Shown piece after piece: positions 33,155 to 45,400 of a DNA stretch of 64,000 nucleotides. Position numbers and translations under genes: made by a program. The stretch lies in contig RCSZ01000018.1 in the NCBI GenBank assembly GCA_014898425.1, positions 62,001 through 126,000 on the forward strand. The letters are read 5' to 3'. The notes under the pieces were generated by a model. That model saw only the letters and a list, made by a program, of their open reading frames with translations. It searched no databases and had not been told where the DNA came from. Position 1 is the stretch's first letter; each line of letters starts with the position of its first letter. Origin of the DNA: Botryotinia globosa (taxonomy: Eukaryota > Ascomycota > Leotiomycetes > Helotiales > Sclerotiniaceae).

Positions 33155-34406
33155 ATGATATTAAGAAATATTGCGATACGGCATGGTAAGTAATCGTATC
33201 TCTGTCTACACGGCTATTAATTGAAGTTCAAAGTAGGCCGAAAAGCACTCGCTGCACCCCTCCGCCTCTCCCCATCCCGCACTCTCTCAACAGAGACCTC
33301 GACCCTCGAAGCCTCAATAGACAACCACAACAAACAAACCAATTCCCTCGAAGCCACACTCAATTCCCTCCACCTCACCCGCAACTTCGCGCCCCCTCAA
33401 ACAAAGAAAACCCCCGGGCCCAAAGTCCCCAATGTCGCCGAAGATTTCCACAGATTCAACCACATCAAGAAACGAACTGCAAAATTGGGAGCCGTCGTCT
33501 CTCAACACTATGAGCCCCATCAACTCATCGTCAATCCTCCCGCTCCGAAAGATGTAACGCTCGAACTTCTCATGGCGAGTCAATCTCATCTGGGCCATGC
33601 GACGCAGTTGTGGAACCCCGCGAATCAGAGATATATCTATGGTATTCGCCAGGGCGTCCACATTATCAGTCTTGAAGAAACCGCCGCGCATCTCCGTCGC
33701 TGTGCGAAAGTCGTCGAAGGTGTGGCTTATCATGGGGGTCTTATCCTCTTTGTAGGCACGCGCGCAGGCCAGGATTCCGCAGTCGTGAAGGCGGCGGAAT
33801 TAGCAAAGGGTTGTCATCTTTTTAATCGATGGGTTGCGGGTAGTATCACTAATGGGGATCAAATTCTGGCGAAGTGTGCGATCAAGGCGGTCGATGCTCA
33901 TGATCAGAGTGTGTCGGGCTATGAAGATAAACTTTTGAAGTGGAAAGCGCTGAAACCGGATTTGGTGGTCTGTTTGAATCCATTGGAGAATTATATCTTG
34001 TTGCATGAGTGTGGTCTGCATAATATTCCGACGATTGGGGTTATAGATACAGATGCGGATCCTACTTGGGTGACTTATCCGATTCCGGCGAATGATGACA
34101 GGTGTGTTTTTCTTTCTTTTACTCTCTCTGCTCTTTCCTTTAGTTTCTTCCGTCCTCTGCTCACCCATTTCGTAAAATACACACTAACACCCCTACAGTC
34201 TCCGCTGCATCCAACTGATAGCCGGAGTCCTCGGTCGCGCTGGCGAAGAAGGTCAGAGAAAACGTCTCCAAGCTGCCAAAGAAGGTACGGTGACTTGGCT
34301 CCCACCACCAGATCTAGGGGAACCCGTCACGGCGGAAAGTAGAGCGAGGGAAGCGGCGGAAAAAGCGGCGGCAAAGAGGAGAGGTAGTGCAAGTACGAGT
34401 ACGTAG
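33155..34406 (+). CDS. MRP4: Mitochondrial small-subunit ribosomal protein uS2m
   Basis: Three exons, 33155-33185, 33234-34101 and 34199-34406, encode 368 residues of the ribosomal S2 family. The first exon gives MILRNIAIRH, a basic hydrophobic mitochondrial presequence. The S2 core runs from about residue 115 (LELLMASQSHLGHATQLWNP, then YIYGIRQGVHIISLEE, FVGTRAG, GSITN) to about 325 (PTIGVIDTDADPTWVTYPIPAND, then SLRCIQLIAGVLGRA). The C-terminal tail is Ala/Lys/Glu-rich. The 31-nt first exon fits acceptor 33233; using acceptor 33226 with a start at 33183 would also be in frame but would lose most of the presequence. A third intron-free reading is not possible. The protein would act in the mitochondrial ribosomal small subunit. 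Confidence 0.88.
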
Positions 34407-34508
34407 AGATTTGTAGGATTGTGTAGATATGATACAATGGATGGATTGGTAAAAATGAATAAAATGCATGATATGGATGAGATTATTTTATCGAGTATTT
34501 GTCGCGTG

Positions 34509-34553
<45 letters not shown>

Positions 34554-34687
34554 ATCGATTTAGCTTACCTATCTAGTCGTTGCTAAATCCGACATCGTAG
34601 GTGAGTGGGTATATTTGAGATTGGATTGGAGTTTGCAAGGGAGGTATTAATTTTTCATTTATTTATTTTATCTATCTTTTATTTATC

Positions 34688-34874
<187 letters not shown>

Positions 34875-35138
34875 ATCCCCTAGATTATCAATTTATATTC
34901 TTTAAATCCCAGATTATTCATTTCTTCCTATTACTTAGCTTTCTCCTTCTCATTCTTTTCTTATAAAAGAATTAACATATTCATTGTTTCTTTTTCGAGT
35001 GGATGAATAATGTTATAGATTGTATTTAATTATAGTTGTGATTATTTATGTGTATATTTATATATGTATATGATTATGTGTATGTAGTTAGTTTAGTATA
35101 TATGAGTATTTTTTAGTATTTTACTCTTGTTTTTTTAG

Positions 35139-35253
35139 TTGTAGATTCTGTAGTTATAGATTCTGTAGTTGTAGATTCTGTAGTTGTAGATTCTGTAGTT
35201 GTAGATTCTATAATTATAGATTCTATAGTTATAGATTCTATAGTTATAGATTC
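35139..35253. repeat. 15-bp minisatellite
   Basis: Seven to eight tandem units of ttctgtagttgtaga. The later units carry tataattataga variants. The uniform left units and diverged right units suggest recent expansion on the left. Confidence 0.85.
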
Positions 35254-35538
35254 GAAGAATAAATTATATTTTGTTTTTGTAGTTTTTTTAGGAAAGTAAT
35301 ATAGATGATTGAATAGATGGATAGATAGATAGATAGATGAATAAATTAATATAAGATTACTTACTTCTTTTATTTTCTATTCTTATACTCTATTCTTGTA
35401 TTCTATTTTTGTATTCTATTCTTGTATTCTATTCTTATATTCTATTCTTATATTCTATTCTTATATTCTATTCTTATATTCTATTCTCACTTCTCATTTT
35501 CTCTTCTCATTCTCACTTCTTCGTTTTTTCGTTTTATA

Positions 35539-36014
35539 TAGTAACTATGCACAGCTATTCGTCGAACATCAAAATCACACCAAAAATAGTTATTTTGCTC
35601 TATTTATAATAATAAAAAAGAAATATTAAAAATTATTATATTAAATTAAAATTTATTTAATACTTTTATTATATATTAAAGAATTTAATTATAATATTTA
35701 TTATAATTGAAAAATATATAAATATTATTATTTATAAGATTAAATTAATATCAAAGGATAGACCCTTGATTTTTGCTTATTTTATTAATATATTTCAATA
35801 TTTCAAATTTATACTAATGTTTTATATAGATTTTATAATCAATAAATTTTTTAAAAATAAATTATCTTATTTTTATTAAAATATAATTAAAATTAAAGAA
35901 ATGAATATAAGATTCATTATATAAAAATTATAATCTTATAGAAATGTTTATTAATAATTTATATGAGTTTTAATGCGATTTTAGTATTCGACGAACAACT
36001 GTGCCCTAGTACTA
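35539..36014. mobile_element. Family C TA element, copy 2
   Basis: A 476-bp element with ends tagtaactatgcacagctat and (as complement) tagtactagggcacagttg. It is flanked by TA at 35537-35538 and 36015-36016. The interior ATCAAAATCACACCAAAAA segment matches the copy at 11494-11968. The right terminus is better preserved than the left. No coding capacity. Confidence 0.8.
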
Positions 36015-36193
36015 TAAAAGAATTTAATTACATCAAACTAAGATATATCGGAATTTTGAATCTATTTAAATATTTTGAATCTATTTAAATATTTTTTTTA
36101 ACAATATTAAATTTTGAAAAAAAAAATCAAAATAATTAATACTTTTTTATAAATCCAATATAAATTTGAATAATCAAACTGATTGAATGAACT

Positions 36194-36450
36194 TTTTTAT
36201 TTTATTTTATTTTATTTTATTTTATTTTCTTTTATTTTATTTTATTTTATTTTATTTTATTTTATTTTATTTTATTTTCTTTTATTTTCTTTTATTTTAT
36301 TTTATTTTATTTTATTTTATTTTATTTTCTTTTATTTTATTTTATTTTATTTTATTTTATTTTCTTTTATTTTATTTTATTTTATTTTATTTTATTTTAT
36401 TTTATTTTATTTTATTTTATTTTATTTTATTTTATTTTATTTTATTTTAT
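36194..36450. repeat. (TTTTA)n pentanucleotide array
   Basis: About 50 copies of tttta with a few ttttc interruptions. Translation in two frames gives only Phe/Ile/Leu/Tyr strings, which I treat as artefacts. Confidence 0.95.
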
Positions 36451-39400
36451 CTACTCCTAATATTACTCGCTTTACTTTCATCTATTTCTATTTCTATTTC
36501 TATCCTCCTCCTATTCAATTACTTTAGAAAAATTTCTCTAATGTTTTTGTTTTTATTTTTGTTTTTATACATCTGAATAGATTTTAATCTGATTTAAGTA
36601 ATTCACTTATCTCTAATATTTCTCTCCTTCCTCACCCTCACTCCTCACTCCCCCCTTAATCTCCCCTTCACACTCCTCCTCTTCCCTCTCCTCTTTCATT
36701 TTTAATATTTCTTATTTCTATTCTACTCAAATCTTTTTTTTTTCTTTCTTTCTAATTCATTACAATTTGATTTATTTCGAATCATTTCAATCCATTTAAA
36801 AATAATCCCTCTCAATATCATCTTCCACTTCTCTTAATCTTCCCTTTATACTTCTCTTTATATTCCTTTTTCTCTCTCTCCTCTTTCACTTTTAATCTTC
36901 TCTCTCCTCCTATCCTGGTTTATTCTGATCATCGATTTACTCCCATTCAATACTCTTCTACACATTCATACAATGCATGCACTTATTTATTATTTTCCCC
37001 CGATTCTTTAGGTGTTGATGGGTTTCTCCGTTCTCGCTTCCTTTCATCTCTTCGTATCTTGCAGGTGTCCTATTCAATTCTCTCTTTTAATACTCCCCAA
37101 TTTTCGTTTCTATTTTCATTTTTATTCGTATATTTATTCTTATATTCATTCTCACATCCCACCTATTGAAAACTCCATCCTTTCCACTTCCAAAAACCAA
37201 GTACTTGTAGGGTCCACATACTATCACCCCCAACATGGCAATAGAGATATGCGAGGTGGTGGGTGTGGGAGGGAAGGAAACAATAGGCGTAGCATGATGT
37301 AATCTTCAGGGGGAGGGAGAACATATGGTGAGAGTGAGATGATTGGTAGTAGTGAATAGATAGATATGCGTGCACTGGAGTGTAATTACACAAACAGTAG
37401 GAACAATCATAAATGTTCTTCAATGATAATTTCTTATCTTCACAGATTTTATCATCATCATTATTGTTATCATCGTCATTGTTACTATCACTGAATGCTT
37501 ACCATCGCTTAATCTCCATCTTCCAAACCCCTTTTTGAATTCAATCGAAATCTTGCAACCCCGCAAAACCATTCTTGGAATAGAAGAAGGCTTCTGTTAA
37601 ATATGAATTTGAAGTAGTGCTGAGGATGACAAAAATTGTTCCTTGGATTGAAGATGGACTTGATTTGAGTTTTTGGGTGTGAGGAATGTAAGATCTTACT
37701 TAGGGGAGGAAGAGGAGTTTTGTATAGGGATTTTTGAAGATAATTCGGAGAAGGCGATTGGGAGGGGAAAGGTGGAAAAGGGGGCAGATTTAGTGAATTG
37801 GAGATGTGGAAGTTAGTATAGTGGAAACATAGGAATGGGATTTGAGAATGGCGGAGAGGATTCAGAGAGATGGGAAGCGATTAGTTGGGTTGTTGGGCTT
37901 GTAAGTTTATATTTGTGTTGTTTTGGGGGAGAAATAACGCCTGTGGCTATGAGGGGGTGTAGAATGGAGTATGCTGTGATTCAGTGATGAGAAAAATGGA
38001 GATGATAATTATAATGGATATGATAAGTAAATTTTAGTTCTCATCTCATGAATCATAATTATATAATTCTCTTTATTCCTATTCTTCATCCCTCTGAAAA
38101 TCAATTCATTGATTAAAAAAGTCAAATGAGTTTGAAGTTGTTCTATAATTGACCGGGGTATGGAGATAGTGATGAATATAGAATATAGATTATAAATAGG
38201 TAAGTGTGGGTTGTGGGGAATACTCGATGTTGCAGAGTATTTGATCTGTCTGGTGTGCTTTATATACTGTTTACTGGGAGGTTTGGAGGAAGGCTGAGGG
38301 AGGCGGGGGAGGAGGGGATGCTATATACTGGAAGTGATGTATGGACATGGAGTTATAGTGCTTGGGAGATCTAACGTGGAGGAGTGGTGGGGTTGTGTAT
38401 TAACGCCTTCTCTCCTCATTCTTCCCTGATGGATACTCATGCTTAACAGACCTGTCATCGTATCCTTCAATTCACTATCCACTCCGTTCTCAACCTTCTC
38501 ATAATAGGGATTTCTCGCTTAGAACTTGGAGGTCCGAACTCGGAAGATTAAAGTTACACTTCAAATCTTAACTTTCTTTTTTGAATTCTGGGTATATAAG
38601 GGGTTGGCTTGTTGTGGATGGGAGGGAGATTAAAGCAACGAGCAAACCTAATCAGAATGATGAATGTTGGGGAGTGTGGTGGGATGGGGTGGGACGGCTG
38701 TGGCGTGGTGTGCGATGTTGGGTTGGGGAAAGCGGGTGACTAAGATTCGGGGACTTTTTATTGTCGTTGTTAAAAAATTTCTTGTCCTAGATTTTCGGCG
38801 AGACAATGTTGCCGTAAAGATTTGAATTCGACCAGAGCATGCAGATAATTGTCGCTTATATCTGGTACTTGGAGTTGGTAGATAGTCAAATGAGTGAATT
38901 TCTCGTATTCAAACAGTCTCACTGTTCTTATGCATGGGCTATTTAGAGTCCACTTCCTCCGTTACGGATATACCTATCCATACATATTCCATAAAAAGGA
39001 AAGAAAATTCGAGTCTAGAGTCTGAGCTTTGATGGGCGAGGTCTTGATATGTATCATATATCGAGTATTACATGAAGTTCTTGATACTATTAGGAGACAA
39101 TGATGATTCTTCCTTTTACCAGCCCGGATTCTATTTGGCTCACTATTGTCATTCTATCCCCGTTTCCCATCTTTCCTTCTTTTTATTGTCATACTTTACA
39201 CAATTAACATCACTCACTAATGCACCATTGATTTTCCAATCTTCCAATCTCACAAACACCTTCCAAAAGATGGAACGAGAGTCCTCAGATCCTACACACA
39301 ACGCACATATATACATACCCCTCTCCGAGAAACTTAAAGACTAAAACTTCAACCGCGACAGTGTAGAGGTATAAGAGAGAAAAACAGGCTCACGGCGCCA

Positions 39401-42400
39401 TGTCGCAGCGATAACCAATCTCCATGTCTGAGGTTCTGGTATTTTAATTGGAAGAGAATGGAGGGGGTTTATCTAGGGGGACTTTGTGGGACCTGAGGTT
39501 TGAGATCTAAGATCTAGGAGATTTTGATGATGAGTGTAGGTTAGTAGACTATTTTGAGTGGTTGAATTCTGATTGGGAAGGTGGTTGGTATATCGATTTA
39601 TACAGGTGTCAGTGTATATATATACCAACTTTTCGCTCTTTGCTTTTGAATGGAAGTGCTTCAATCTGGAGAAACTTCTTGCCTATAGTGCGAGACACTG
39701 TGCATTTTCTCAGCACAGAAATTTTATTGACAAATATATTGATAGATTATTGTTGGGGCGAAAGTCTAAAGTTGATCGTGACGGGCAAGTTAAATCTCGG
39801 CAATGAATAGATGATTAAGAGACGATGAATATGTTCAGAGACTGCGTGAAGTATTCTGTAATAGTTAAGATAAATATTTTTTGGCCATGTTTCGGTATGC
39901 AGGTGATAATGTTTGCTTCTCGAAAGACCAGAGAGAGAGTGTGTATATGTATGACGATCTCCAAGCCTTGCAAATCTCTGATCAACTTTGTCAACGTTAT
40001 TATACCTCGACAAACATAACCCTAAGCGCACCTTTTATAGATCCAGAAATAGAGCAATGATTGTGGTTCACCTCTTAACTTTACTTACTAAATGTCATAC
40101 ATCTATCATGATGCGGATGTTCACTTTGTGCGTGTGTGCTAAAATCAGAACCTCGATGTGATTCTCAATATTGTTTTACAAAAGGGACGATGGGATCTGT
40201 GGTAAGTCTCTATCTAAGGAAGATTGGAGGAGTAGCACAATGAAAGGACTTGTGGAGTCAGAAAGCAATTTGGGACTCGGCCATATGAAAATTGATCATA
40301 ATTTCGCAAGAGCGCCGAACTCAATCGTACCATTGCAGAGGTGGGCTTGAATCACGGAATAGCTATACTTATAATGACTGAGCGGTGGTGATGGTAATAG
40401 CAATAAAGATGATATAGGATGATAATAACAAGGAGAAATTCTTACAGTCGAACTTTCCATTAGTGAATTTTTTAATGACATAGATACTCAAGTACCTTTC
40501 AATAGATTCTGCATCTTAATTTAGCAAATTAAAATTCATGCACAATTCACACACCTTCCGCAATCCTACCCCGTGTAAAAACTGCTGTATCACTATCCTG
40601 ATGTTTTCCAGTGTTGGCTTGAACTCTTTTATACTAGTAAGGACCGGGAGGATCCCGGCCACCAAGCGAATATTCATTTTCTACTCCTCTTGTCTTCTGC
40701 TATTTACTCCTATTATCGGAGTGATGTTTGTAGTATTCATTAACTTCGTATGATTTCTATTCACTTGCTGAATGCGTAAACTCCGGTCCACACTCATCGA
40801 TTTTGAGGAGATCTTCTCTCCTGATTGAGTTTTGGTGTCTGTATGTGTACTTATTTAAGATACAGAAATGTCCCCGAAGTTTTCTTTTCCTGTCAAGTTC
40901 AATAAGAGACCAACTTGCACATTATATGTCAGTTGAACACCGGGATATTGAATGAGTTATTATTGCGATCGATTGCAAAGCTTACCAGTGGATTTTCGTA
41001 GCTACATGGGGGTGCTTCAAGACATTGTATGTACACTGAAGTAGTTTGAACAGATTGGTGTTGTTGCCGTCGAATTATTTTGATTGTCTTTACTAGTTGC
41101 ATGTATTCATCCAAATGGGACGAATATATGGAATAGCATTGATCGGAGTATCAATATGTGGGCATGGGATAAGATAATGTAAAAATACCATCTTGCAATC
41201 TAAGATCGATTTCTGCACGCAATTTTAATCCAATTTCCAATTCAATTAGGAGAGTGTGTATTGAGACAGTATTCTAGTATTATTGTGAGAAAAATGGCCT
41301 AAAATCTGAATCTCCATCATCCGAATGAGAAATTAGATGAGAGGAAGATCGGGAATTGATAAACGGCAAGAATCGTTAAAATTGATAAGAAATAACGACA
41401 ATAGTAAAATTAGGATCACTTCAAACTCAGAGAATAAACTAGAGGGCTATCTTCAAGCTAAAATTACTGCTCAAAGCTGTATAAACTAAAATAATACTGC
41501 TAGTCGTATTGACACAAATCTAGGGCCCCTTCAAGCTTGAGTATGTATTTTTACTGATTCATAAGATCCAAGTGAGCAGAACGCAATAGCTTATTATATA
41601 ACCATCGAAGGGAGATACATTGTGAGGATTTGTCTCGTTGATACAACTAGTGAATGGCTGCTCAATCACCCCCTACCTTGTACTGCGCCTCAGTATTCTG
41701 TGCTGAAAATGATTCCTTCCATGTGTGCATTATTAACTACATACCACAAATATGTAAACTTTTTCTCCCCACTTTAGACATCCATTTTACAGACGTGATT
41801 TATATAAGAGACCACCTTCGTATCTTTTTGATACCGCAAGGAGATCGCGGAAATGAAGAATGTAGACTCAATAAGCAGAAGTGATCTCATAATTCTTAGG
41901 TCGTCCGAAACAAAATCGGAATTTGGACTTTTGGTATGCTCACTATGTAGAAGTAAAAGTAAGAATGACTCTGTATCTGAAAAATCAGATGAGTTTCATT
42001 GTTTAAATTGTAAGCAACTTGTTTTTTTCACTGTCGCTATTGTGGGTGGTGATATTGGAATAAAAGTGATGGTATGAGTTGATGCACCAACTATGACAAA
42101 TTATAGTGTCAAGAATTCCTTTTCTCCTTGAAACAGAATATATTAAGAATTGTTGAAAATCAACGCTTGAAGTAGCTAGCACACTTAGATATCTTGAACG
42201 GAAGTTGCAATGCCACCTTTGTTTCATAGTAGGTTGACCTCAAAAATATGTATAGTGAACAAAGGTGAGTGTGATAGACTTTATACATGGGGATAAAGTC
42301 ATGCCAAGCTAGCTTATTACTCGCTTGAGCAGAGTGGCCTAGAACAGCTAGGTAAATCATGACTGATGAAATTAGGGTTTCATGGCTTAGTAGTGAATTG

Positions 42401-45400
42401 TCCGTTACTTGATCACCAAAGCCACGATCTTTCAATTTCTAAATCTTTAAATAACCACCTGTATCAGGACATTGGAGAACCACAACAATAACAGGGGTCT
42501 CAAAGACAACGAATGAGTTAAGATCTGTGCGCCATTGTAACTAACTGATACAAAATTTCTGAATTATACTTAATCAGGGACTACATTTTGTGGATAATGA
42601 GATCTGACCATAGCGTAAATAGTAAGATAACAACCTACGAACAGGGCCGACATTGATAGATCAGGACAACCATACTTATTCAAATTCAGTATACATATTC
42701 AAATTTAGGAAGAGGTATAGCACTAGTAGTATCCTTGCTGATCGTCGAAATTTCAATCTCAAGTGATGATTTGTTGCATATCTGCTCAATCTCGAATTCG
42801 ACGTAATTTAGTTTAGAGAGCCAATAATATCACGATCACAAAGGAAATTTGAATATCATTCTTTTTTGGAGAGACGGAAATCCAATACAGGCGCAAAAGC
42901 TAAAATTTACTACGTATCGTATTGGAAGATCACTAGTATGCCATAGATACTAGTTCTATTAGAACTAGACGTGAATGAATAAACTCGAGCCCAGATCTCC
43001 CGACATGAATCTGTTGCATATCTGACGGATCTCGAAATTGACGTAATCATGTTGAAAGAGCCAATCAGATTCCGATTGCAAAGAGAAATAAGATCCCGTC
43101 CACTGTGAAATAAAGGATCATCCGATCTTGTGGTCGGTGCTATTTACTAGCTCCTTTTGGGGACATAGCTACCTAGGTAACTGAAGAAATTTAGCTCGCT
43201 AGTCTCAGCGACACTTATTTGGTACGACAGATACTCTTCTTTAGATCTCCAATCTGAGTTTGTTGCACATCTGGTGAATCTTGAATTTGACGTAATCACA
43301 CCAGTTGAACCAATAGCATTGTGATCGCAAGAACTATGTTCTGAGCTTTCGGTTAGAGCTCCCAATTCAGTATCAGTAGTTTGGATCTTGGAGTTAGCGT
43401 CATGACATCATTACTTACCAGAGGCATAAGGTTTAAGTTAATTTATGAAATTTTGTTTGGAGATGTACATACTAGGCAAGTGTCTAATTTGAGTGAGTCG
43501 TTACTATCGTTTTCAATATTATATTGATTTTAGGATTCATCCTCTTGATTGGAGACTGAAACCACCCACTGAGCACCAAATATTGTTATATAGTTTGAAC
43601 AGTTGTCATTTCATATTATTGAATAGGGAGTAAAGTTTCTTATGTTACTAGGTACACAATAATGTCGGACCAAAAAATGAGCATCGACACTGACACTTCG
43701 GGGTGGTACACCCAAATTCTTTCTTCATCGCTGCATGAGGAAGGCTGGAGCTTGCATTACCTCATCGAAGGCAGTTTTTCAGTATCAATGAAAAGCAAAC
43801 ACATGTATACTCTCATTCAGCTTCGTGAAAATTGAAACATGCGAATCCATACCTCTGTAGCCCTTTTCATCAAACATAGATGGGAATCCTTCCACTCGGC
43901 CACGAAAAATCTCACACAATAGAAATCCGGACTCTATAACCAACGAAAATGATGGAGGGTTGATATTTTGACTACATCCATTCAAGATAGCGCTTGAAAC
44001 CCAAAGGAAGTTGGTGACCATTCACTCCCGGATATTCTCGCGTGATTCAAGCAGCCCGGTTAGAACTCATGAATTGGAGCCAATACAAAATATATAAGGA
44101 CTACAATTTTCACAACGCAATCTCTATGCCAAGGAAAAATGGAGGAACAAACAGAAGGGTCTGTTGAGTCAGCGTGTTTGCAATCATCTTTTCCCTTCGG
44201 GGCACGAAAATGACATTACCTTTCAGTGTACAGTTCGACAGAGAATATTTATACTATTCAAATCGTGTTCCAAGGAAATGGCAGCAAAGATATGGACGAA
44301 GACCCAAAGTAGCATCAAGATGTTGCTGTTAAAATTCCAGAATCTGTATTCCAATTTCTCCAACGCATACACCCGACTTCGAAGGCTTGTATGTATTTAC
44401 ATGCAACATTTACTACTCATAAGTTTGTATGTAACGAACTTTGTACCAGCACAAACCATCTCCGTCGTTGTCTGCAATTTGAGCTTTTAAATTTGTGCAA
44501 TGATACTGACACTTTGAGATGTCTTATACTTAAAGCAACGAATTCTGCATTGAGCCTTGGGAATGCAGAGGCTTATTAGGCATATTGCATCGGAATCAAG
44601 CTTTTATCCGTCAGACCTTGGGGTCTGGCTATAAATAAACTTATCCACTGCATGTTGCTCTGCAGTACAATATTGTGTAAGCTTCATCGGGAAAAATTGT
44701 GGCAAGTACATATTCATTTCGGTATTTGCAATAGCAGGGCCTTGCATTCAAAGCCTTTAGTTTCTCAACTTTTGTCGAGGAAAAATGGTGGAAATTGGAT
44801 GTGAAAATACAACAGAAAAGTTAAGAAATGACGGTCAAACCACAAAAAGCTAATGTTTTATAGGATGCCACTTTCGTATCCGGTCAAATCAACATTGAGT
44901 GGTAAACCGGGCGCAAAGCAGGAGCAAGGTTCAGAATAGGTTCCAATTCAACGACAAAGGAGCCCAGTACCGAAACAGAGCACATCAGGGTCCGGTGCTA
45001 CATTGGACGTGGCTCCATGACCGCTATTCAAGCTATCTACTCTTATTCTTATAGCACCCACAAACATAATCTTTCGAACTTGAAGCGGGGTTATAACTTT
45101 GTAAGCATCAGATACCAAGATTCATCAATCGATTCACCACCACCACAACCCTCTACGTAATCTCTTTCTGCTTATGATTGAAAATGCAGTATAAATAGAA
45201 AGATAGAATCCCAAGTATTGAAACCTCAAGCAAATAGAAAAAGACGCGCTCCCATATCCATGGCTCTGTAGCTCCATGTGAATGATGAAGCCGACCAGAT
45301 GTAACTATGGCTATCGCAAGTGTCTTCCATGCATCTTGTTTCGTTCTTGCCTCTTCGTCAAATACGAGGAATGATAACACACCTGGAGTCAGATAATGAC

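Noticed and set aside
36183..36576. Frames of 114 and 129 codons rich in Phe, Tyr, Ile and Leu
   Set aside because: They are translation of the (TTTTA)n array in two frames; not genes.
40640..40665. ccgggaggatcccgg palindrome and similar ccgggcgggaaaatcccg near 45697 as a repeated RNA element
   Set aside because: The resemblance is limited to a GC palindrome of about 15 bp; flanks differ and no RNA family is recognised.
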